From: Gammaproteobacteria bacterium UBA1119 | GTDB taxonomy: Bacteria > Pseudomonadota > Gammaproteobacteria > Pseudomonadales > Azotimanducaceae | Assembly (NCBI GenBank): GCA_002313255.1 | Contig: DCBA01000062.1 | Span: 1-10,855 of the forward strand | Length of the DNA stretch: 10,855 nucleotides | Reading direction: 5' to 3' | Shown: piece after piece, positions 6,676 through 10,855 of the stretch | How the letters are laid out: each line of letters begins with the position of its first letter | Position numbering within the stretch: position 1 is the first letter of the stretch | The notes under the pieces: generated by a model | The model's input: the letters and a program-made list of their open reading frames with translations, nothing else | Told to the model about the DNA's origin: nothing | The model's database searches: none | Translations under genes and position numbers: made by a program

Positions 6676-8013
6676 ATGTTGACCGCGGCCGAGAATAAGA
6701 CCCTGACTGAGACGGGCTTCGAAACTCCAATGGGTGAAGTGTTCAGGTGCTATTGGACCCCTGCTCTACTCTCAAGGGAGTTGCCCACACCTAACTCGGG
6801 CCCAGTACGGCTTAAATTACTAGGCGAGGACTTTATCGCTTTCCGTGATTCCAATGGAGAAATCGGCATCGTTGACGCTCGCTGTCCGCATCGAAACGCC
6901 AATCTCTTTTTCGGCCGAAACGAAAATTGCGGGCTACGTTGTGTCTACCATGGCTGGAAATTTGACGTTCACGGAAACTGCGTCGACATTCCCAATGCGA
7001 GTACAGAGGTCGCCTCCCGATTGAAACCCAACGCTGGGATTCGTGCATTGCAGGTGCGCGAGTGGGGTGATGTGATATGGGCATTTCTGGGCGACGGCGA
7101 GGCACCGGAGTTACCCCAGTTCGAGTTCGCCAAAGTCCCATCAAGCCATCGTTTCGTGTCTAAAAAGTTTCAGCAATGCAATTGGGCACAGGCGTGCGAA
7201 GGGGGTTTAGATACCGCGCACTTTTCGTTTTTGCACGCGGGGATTAATGGCGGCGAGAAGGTCGGCCTTCATCATGTGGGTAAGTCCAAGGAGGAAATCG
7301 AAGGCCACAATGAACCGGCACGCCTCGCTCGATTTCGCTGGATGATCGAAGATGGGGAACCCCGATTCACGGTTCTCGAACACGCTGCTGGCATGCTCCT
7401 CTGTGCTGCGAGAACAGCCGACAATGACGACGTTTATTACCGCATGACTCAATTCCTTATGCCTAACCACTCGCTCGCACCAGGCAATTTTCCCGAAGAC
7501 AATAATCTGGGTAATACCTGGGTGCCGATCGACGATACCTCGTGCTGGATCTTCTGTTACTGCTGGAATCCGGATCGCCCGCTCACAGAGGGAGAATGCC
7601 GGCAGTTAGCATCGGGATCCGGTATTTTTGCAGAGGTAGACGACCACTACATTCCAATACGCCAACGCGAAAACGATTACCTCGTCGACAGAGATGCACA
7701 AAGAACAGAAAGTTATACCGGTATACGCGGTATCTCCGAACAAGACGCCGCAATAGCCGACAGCCAGGGGCCAATCGCCGATCGTACAAAGGAGATGTTG
7801 GTTCAGACGGATTTGGGCGTCGTTCGTTTTCGACAGACCATGATCGACGCTACGGCTTCCGTCGCTTCTGGCGCAGAGCCTCTAGGTGTTGATCGCCCGG
7901 ACGCATATTTCGTCCGATCCGGGGACTCCGTCGCATCCCCCGAGTCAAAACTAGAAGACGTGGTGTCAGCGCGATTTGGTCAGATGGGAGGCCACCCCCT
8001 TACTAATACTTAG
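6676..8013 (+). CDS. Rieske non-haem iron oxygenase, phthalate 4,5-dioxygenase-type oxygenase subunit
   Basis: This is the terminal oxygenase of a Rieske-type ring-hydroxylating or demethylating system: electrons pass from a reductase through the [2Fe-2S] cluster to a mononuclear iron that activates O2. The N-terminus (TPMGEVFRCYWTPALLSREL at 17-36) is the hallmark of the phthalate-dioxygenase type, which works without a beta subunit. The Rieske ligands are Cys70 and His72 in CPHRN, and Cys89 and His92 in CVYHGW. The iron site is in CEGGLDTAHFSFLH at 174-187, with His182 and His187 as ligands and Asp179 bridging to the cluster. Asp357 in SEQDAA, followed by DSQGPIADRT, is the probable third iron ligand. 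The 445-residue length is normal for the group. No ferredoxin reductase of the usual partner type is in the window, so it must be encoded elsewhere. A weak ribosome-binding site (GGAAA near 6667) precedes the ATG. Phthalate, other carboxylated aromatics, or demethylation substrates are all possible. Confidence 0.93.
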   Translation: MLTAAENKTLTETGFETPMGEVFRCYWTPALLSRELPTPNSGPVRLKLLGEDFIAFRDSNGEIGIVDARCPHRNANLFFGRNENCGLRCVYHGWKFDVHGNCVDIPNASTEVASRLKPNAGIRALQVREWGDVIWAFLGDGEAPELPQFEFAKVPSSHRFVSKKFQQCNWAQACEGGLDTAHFSFLHAGINGGEKVGLHHVGKSKEEIEGHNEPARLARFRWMIEDGEPRFTVLEHAAGMLLCAARTADNDDVYYRMTQFLMPNHSLAPGNFPEDNNLGNTWVPIDDTSCWIFCYCWNPDRPLTEGECRQLASGSGIFAEVDDHYIPIRQRENDYLVDRDAQRTESYTGIRGISEQDAAIADSQGPIADRTKEMLVQTDLGVVRFRQTMIDATASVASGAEPLGVDRPDAYFVRSGDSVASPESKLEDVVSARFGQMGGHPLTNT

Positions 8014-8079
8014 CTCAACGATATCGCCACAGCAGTTTCCGAAATGACCAAAAGTCCATAGTTTGAGAAAGCCTGGTTC

Positions 8080-8095
8080 CTTCGTCACGACGAAG
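8080..8095. promoter_or_regulatory. 16-base dyad upstream of the HtrA protease gene
   Basis: CTTCGTC at 8080-8086 and GACGAAG at 8089-8095 are perfect reverse complements separated by only AC. A two-base centre cannot fold as such a hairpin without opening the inner pair, and no T tract follows, so a protein-binding operator is more likely than a terminator. It sits in the 195-base gap between the Rieske gene and htrA, about 43 bases before a TATACT hexamer. I do not recognise the regulator. Confidence 0.4.
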
Positions 8096-8137
8096 TGCTT
8101 AAAGAACAATGAACCTTCTGCGTCAAACGTGGTCGCA

Positions 8138-8143
8138 TATACT
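8138..8143 (+). promoter_or_regulatory. Possible -10 box for the HtrA protease gene
   Basis: TATACT matches the housekeeping -10 consensus in five of six positions and lies in the most AT-rich stretch of the gap, 65 bases before the htrA start. No good TTGACA-like partner is present at 16-18 bases upstream. GAACCTT at 8111-8117 only loosely resembles an extracytoplasmic-stress -35 element, and no convincing matching -10 follows it. The transcription start is therefore uncertain. Confidence 0.3.
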
Positions 8144-8148
8144 TAATA

Positions 8149-8164
8149 GAGTTAATTTCAACTC
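8149..8164. repeat. Inverted repeat in the presumed htrA leader
   Basis: GAGTT at 8149-8153 is mirrored by AACTC at 8160-8164 around the spacer AATTTC. If TATACT at 8138 is the -10 box, this repeat would cover the transcription start and the first transcribed bases, a normal place for a repressor site or a small leader hairpin. The arms are short, so chance is a real alternative. Confidence 0.25.
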
Positions 8165-8208
8165 GAAAGAATACTAAACGTCTTAACGTACTGGATAGGG
8201 AGACAACG

Positions 8209-9600
8209 ATGTCAACGCAAACGAGTCAACGTATCAGCTGTCAGACCATGCGTATGTGGTTGTTCCCGCTACTGGCAATGACATCGATGGTCGTTTTCGC
8301 TCAGTGGCCTGCCGAACTGCACAGCAGCGGAGGTCGACCAACGTTGTCTCCGCTACTCAAAAAAGTCACGCCCGCGGTCGTCAATGTGGGCGTGAAGGGG
8401 TCGACCAACCGTCGCAACAATCCGCTGTATAACGATCCTTTTTTCCGTCGTTTTTTCAACGCCCCGGAACAAGCTCCGGCGCGTCCCCGACAAAGTGTGG
8501 GCTCCGGCGTCATCATTAACGCCAATGAAGGCTACGTACTGACAAATCACCATGTCATCAATAACGCCAACGAAATTACGGTGACTCTCTCCGACGGTCG
8601 CAATTTCACAGCAGAACTGATCGGAAGCGATGCAGGCACTGACGTAGCTTTATTGCAGGTCGATGCCGATAACTTGCACGAATTGAGGTTGGGAGATTCC
8701 GACTCGGTGGAAGTCGGGGATTTTGTCGTGGCGATTGGCAATCCCTTTGGCCTGGGACAAACGGTCACCTCCGGCATCGTGAGTGCGTTAGGGCGCAGCG
8801 GGCTCAATATCGATTATGAAGATTTCATCCAGACCGACGCGTCGATCAATCCGGGTAATTCGGGTGGTGCGCTAATTGACTTTGACGGGAACTTAATTGG
8901 GATCAATACCGCCATCATTGCACCCAGTGGCGGAAATGTTGGCATCGGCTTTGCGATCCCAGCGAAAATCGCAAAGGGAATTGTTAGTCAGCTGGTCGAA
9001 TTCGGTGGCGTAAAACGCGGCGTTCTCGGTGTCATGATCACTACCGTCACGCCTGCATTAGCCGAGGCGCTCGACCTAGACGTAAAAAATGGAGCTCTTA
9101 TCAACCAGGTCGTCGAAGACTCCGCCGCACAAGCCGCAGGTCTCCAAGCCGGCGACGTCGTCATCGCCGTTGACGGTGCGCCAATCGACACTGCAGGGGA
9201 TTTACGTAACCGCATTGGTCTGAAACGGGTCGACGACGGCGTTAACTTGCACATTATCCGCGACGGCGAGAAAAAAACCATCGACGCGAAAGTTGGCGAG
9301 CCAGGAGCCACCATGTTGGCCGGCGGTACAAAGATTGAAAAACTGAAGGGCGCCGAATTCACCAATATACCGTCGGAGCACCCACAGCAAGGACAAGTTG
9401 AAGGCGTGCTCGTAACCACGGTTGAATCGGGTAGTCCCGCAGCGCGTAGCGGATTACGTCAAAACGACATCATTCAGGCTGTAAACAACCGCAATGTTCG
9501 CAGCGTTGATGACCTCGCCAACATATTGGAAAACGTGAGTGCAACCGTCGTCCTAAAAATTCGACGCGGTTCACGTACCATCGTCATCGCGATCCAGTAG
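8209..9600 (+). CDS. Periplasmic serine endoprotease of the HtrA/DegQ type with two PDZ domains
   Basis: This is an envelope quality-control protease that degrades or chaperones misfolded periplasmic proteins. Residues about 15-32 are hydrophobic after a basic start, forming a signal peptide or anchor. The trypsin-like domain spans about 45-262 with the catalytic triad His115 (TNHHVI), Asp145 (GTDVALL) and Ser218 (NPGNSGGAL), all intact. The oligomerisation loop region before the domain contains YNDPFFRRFF at 74-83, as in DegQ/DegP proteins. PDZ1 covers about 265-362 (KRGVLGV to the DGEKK region) and PDZ2 about 375-461 (VLVTTVESGSPAARSGL at 400-416). Two PDZ domains and a modest loop favour the DegQ/DegP/MucD group over DegS. 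The start is well supported: GGGAG at 8198-8202 precedes the ATG by six bases. A stress-response sigma factor often controls this family, but I see only a weak hint of that here. Confidence 0.95.
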   Translation: MSTQTSQRISCQTMRMWLFPLLAMTSMVVFAQWPAELHSSGGRPTLSPLLKKVTPAVVNVGVKGSTNRRNNPLYNDPFFRRFFNAPEQAPARPRQSVGSGVIINANEGYVLTNHHVINNANEITVTLSDGRNFTAELIGSDAGTDVALLQVDADNLHELRLGDSDSVEVGDFVVAIGNPFGLGQTVTSGIVSALGRSGLNIDYEDFIQTDASINPGNSGGALIDFDGNLIGINTAIIAPSGGNVGIGFAIPAKIAKGIVSQLVEFGGVKRGVLGVMITTVTPALAEALDLDVKNGALINQVVEDSAAQAAGLQAGDVVIAVDGAPIDTAGDLRNRIGLKRVDDGVNLHIIRDGEKKTIDAKVGEPGATMLAGGTKIEKLKGAEFTNIPSEHPQQGQVEGVLVTTVESGSPAARSGLRQNDIIQAVNNRNVRSVDDLANILENVSATVVLKIRRGSRTIVIAIQ

Positions 9601-9608
9601 GAAAAGAA

Positions 9609-9624
9609 CAACCACCGGCGGTTG
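9609..9624. repeat. Imperfect dyad after the HtrA protease stop codon
   Basis: CAACCACC at 9609-9616 pairs with GGCGGTTG at 9617-9624 in seven of eight positions, with one A-C mismatch. It lies nine bases after the htrA stop. The following bases are purine-rich rather than T-rich, so it is not an intrinsic terminator of the usual kind. The zero-length centre means a hairpin would need to open its inner pairs. It might be an RNA stem that affects translation of the hydrolase gene or stabilises the upstream message. Confidence 0.25.
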
Positions 9625-9659
9625 GCGAAAGGGGAAGTCGTGAAATTATCGGCATTGTT

Positions 9660-10853
9660 GTGCAACCCGATGTCAAACTCACCAGCGACAACGGGTCGTT
9701 AACACCATTGAATACCGTTGATCTAAGGGACGCCATCGGTAACACCGTAGACGCTGTCGGAGCATTCGACTTTGATCACCGAAAAACAGGCATCGCACCA
9801 AGACGCTTGCCCGCATGGACACGGGCCCAAGTGCCTCCAGCGATGGACGCTATGCTGCGGATGCCTTCAGGCGTACGCCTACGTTTCAGCACAAATGCAG
9901 GGCGCGTGGGCCTCCATTTTCTGGCTTCCGCCATTGCGCCATCGCCAGAACTGCGCCGCAGCATCAACCTAAATCTCGAATGCGAAGGTGAACTATGGTC
10001 AGCAAGCTCAAATGCTGGTAATACCATCGTCACCGACCCCGGCGAACCCGACGGTTACCAACTCGTCCGTGGTGACTCCGACACTGTTTGGTTTGATGAT
10101 CTACCCTTACGCGACAAAATCTGTGAAATCTGGTTGCCCCATAACGCTTTTGTGGAGTTGCGTGAGCTCGCCGTGGACGATGGCAAACATATCCAGTCAC
10201 CAGCTGACGATGAACGCAAACGCTGGATCCATTACGGCAGTTCCATCAGCCATTGCATGGAAGCGGAACAACCAGCCTTTATCTGGCCAGCTGTCGCTGC
10301 GCGCGAAGCGAGGCTTGCGCTCATAAACCTCGGGTTTGGTGGACAGTGCCATCTGGATCAATTTGTCGCACGTACCATCGGAGATGCTGATGCCGATGTT
10401 ATTAGCGTCAAGGTCGGGATCAACATCATCAATATGGATTCAATGAGAGAACGCGTTTTTGTGCCAGCCTTACATGGATTCCTGGATACGATTCGAGAGC
10501 GGAAACCGAACACGCCCATCGTCCTGATATCACCAATTTTCTGCCCAAGCGCCGAACATCATCCCGGCCCTACGCTGCCGAACGCGGAAGGAAAATTTGT
10601 CACGTTCACGGGACATTCTGAACTGCGTAATGGTTGCATGTCCCTCTCCCGCGTCCGCAAACTCATCGAGGAAACGGTCGATCGGCGAAACGATGACAAC
10701 CTCGATTACCTCAACGGACTTGATCTATTTGGCCAAGCGGACCGCGACGATCTACCAGACGACCTGCACCCCAACCCCGACGCGTACATCCGCATGGGTC
10801 ATCGATTTGCAGCCCTAAAACTAATGTCCCATGCATCCCAAACCCCGAGATGA
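9660..10853 (+). CDS. SGNH/GDSL-type hydrolase with an N-terminal beta-rich domain
   Basis: This is a probable esterase or acylhydrolase of the SGNH fold. From GTG 9660 it has 397 residues. Residues about 45-170 look like a beta-sandwich accessory domain (RRLPAWTRAQ and MPSGVRLRFSTNAG), similar in layout to the N-terminal domain of SsfX3-type GDSL enzymes. The catalytic domain begins near 187 with WIHYGSSISH, where Ser195 is the expected nucleophile in a GSS version of the GDS motif. Block II glycine is in NLGFGGQ at 223-229. Block III is GIN (253-255), lacking the usual following Asp. Block V is DDLHPN at 367-372 with Asp367 and His370. No signal peptide is visible, so it is probably cytoplasmic. 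The start is uncertain: GGGGAAG at 9631-9637 is 22 bases before this GTG, and the frame is open further upstream. The substrate is unknown. It may share a transcript with htrA. Confidence 0.82.
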   Translation: MQPDVKLTSDNGSLTPLNTVDLRDAIGNTVDAVGAFDFDHRKTGIAPRRLPAWTRAQVPPAMDAMLRMPSGVRLRFSTNAGRVGLHFLASAIAPSPELRRSINLNLECEGELWSASSNAGNTIVTDPGEPDGYQLVRGDSDTVWFDDLPLRDKICEIWLPHNAFVELRELAVDDGKHIQSPADDERKRWIHYGSSISHCMEAEQPAFIWPAVAAREARLALINLGFGGQCHLDQFVARTIGDADADVISVKVGINIINMDSMRERVFVPALHGFLDTIRERKPNTPIVLISPIFCPSAEHHPGPTLPNAEGKFVTFTGHSELRNGCMSLSRVRKLIEETVDRRNDDNLDYLNGLDLFGQADRDDLPDDLHPNPDAYIRMGHRFAALKLMSHASQTPR

Positions 10854-10855
10854 AA

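Noticed and set aside
7542..7892. 116-residue + strand frame inside the Rieske oxygenase gene
   Set aside because: It is an out-of-frame reading of conserved oxygenase sequence and is very rich in Arg, with no recognisable domain.
8111..8137. Extracytoplasmic-stress (sigma-E-like) promoter for the HtrA gene
   Set aside because: GAACCTT only partly matches the known -35 element and no convincing -10 follows at the right distance; family habit alone is not enough to call it.
8988..9419. 143-residue open frame on the minus strand inside the HtrA gene
   Set aside because: It is opposite the PDZ domains of a clear protease and is low-complexity, with many Ser, Thr and Pro; it is a shadow of the real codon pattern.
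1..10855. CRISPR array, tRNA or rRNA genes, insertion sequence or phage remnants
   Set aside because: No regularly spaced repeats, no cloverleaf or rRNA-like stretches, and no transposase, integrase or phage proteins were seen.

Overview
The window looks like ordinary chromosome from a Gram-negative bacterium, most likely a proteobacterium and probably a gammaproteobacterium. The basis is the style of the ModABC, DegQ-type HtrA and phthalate-dioxygenase-type proteins, plus moderate GC content judged by eye. All ten convincing genes lie on the + strand and are closely packed; the largest gap is about 195 bases (8014-8208). I see no tRNA, rRNA, CRISPR array, insertion sequence, integrase or phage gene, and no sign of recent transfer.

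Region 1 (59-2618) is a complete molybdate uptake operon, modA-modB-modC, with gaps of 3 and 1 bases. It encodes the periplasmic binding protein, the membrane permease and the ATPase with a C-terminal TOBE domain. Region 2 (2694-4187) is a divergent member of the glutamate-5-semialdehyde dehydrogenase (ProA) family with an N-terminal extension and no proB beside it. Region 3 (4270-4932) is a 1-Cys peroxiredoxin of the Prx6 type.

Region 4 (5046-8013) holds a flavin-dependent aromatic-ring-type monooxygenase, a small MTH1187-family thiamine-binding protein three bases behind it, and a Rieske non-haem iron oxygenase of the phthalate 4,5-dioxygenase type. Together they suggest an oxidative, possibly aromatic-compound, function, with the peroxiredoxin as a possible protector against leaked peroxide. 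The substrates cannot be read from sequence, and no Rieske reductase is present in the window.

Region 5 (8209-10853) is a periplasmic HtrA/DegQ serine protease with two PDZ domains, preceded by the most structured intergenic DNA in the window (a 16-base dyad, a possible -10 box and a second inverted repeat). It is followed by a cytoplasmic SGNH/GDSL hydrolase whose start codon is uncertain. I do not find a clearly new biological system. The points most worth a second look are the altered ProA-like enzyme, the monooxygenase/thiamine-binding gene pair, and the dyads upstream of the protease.
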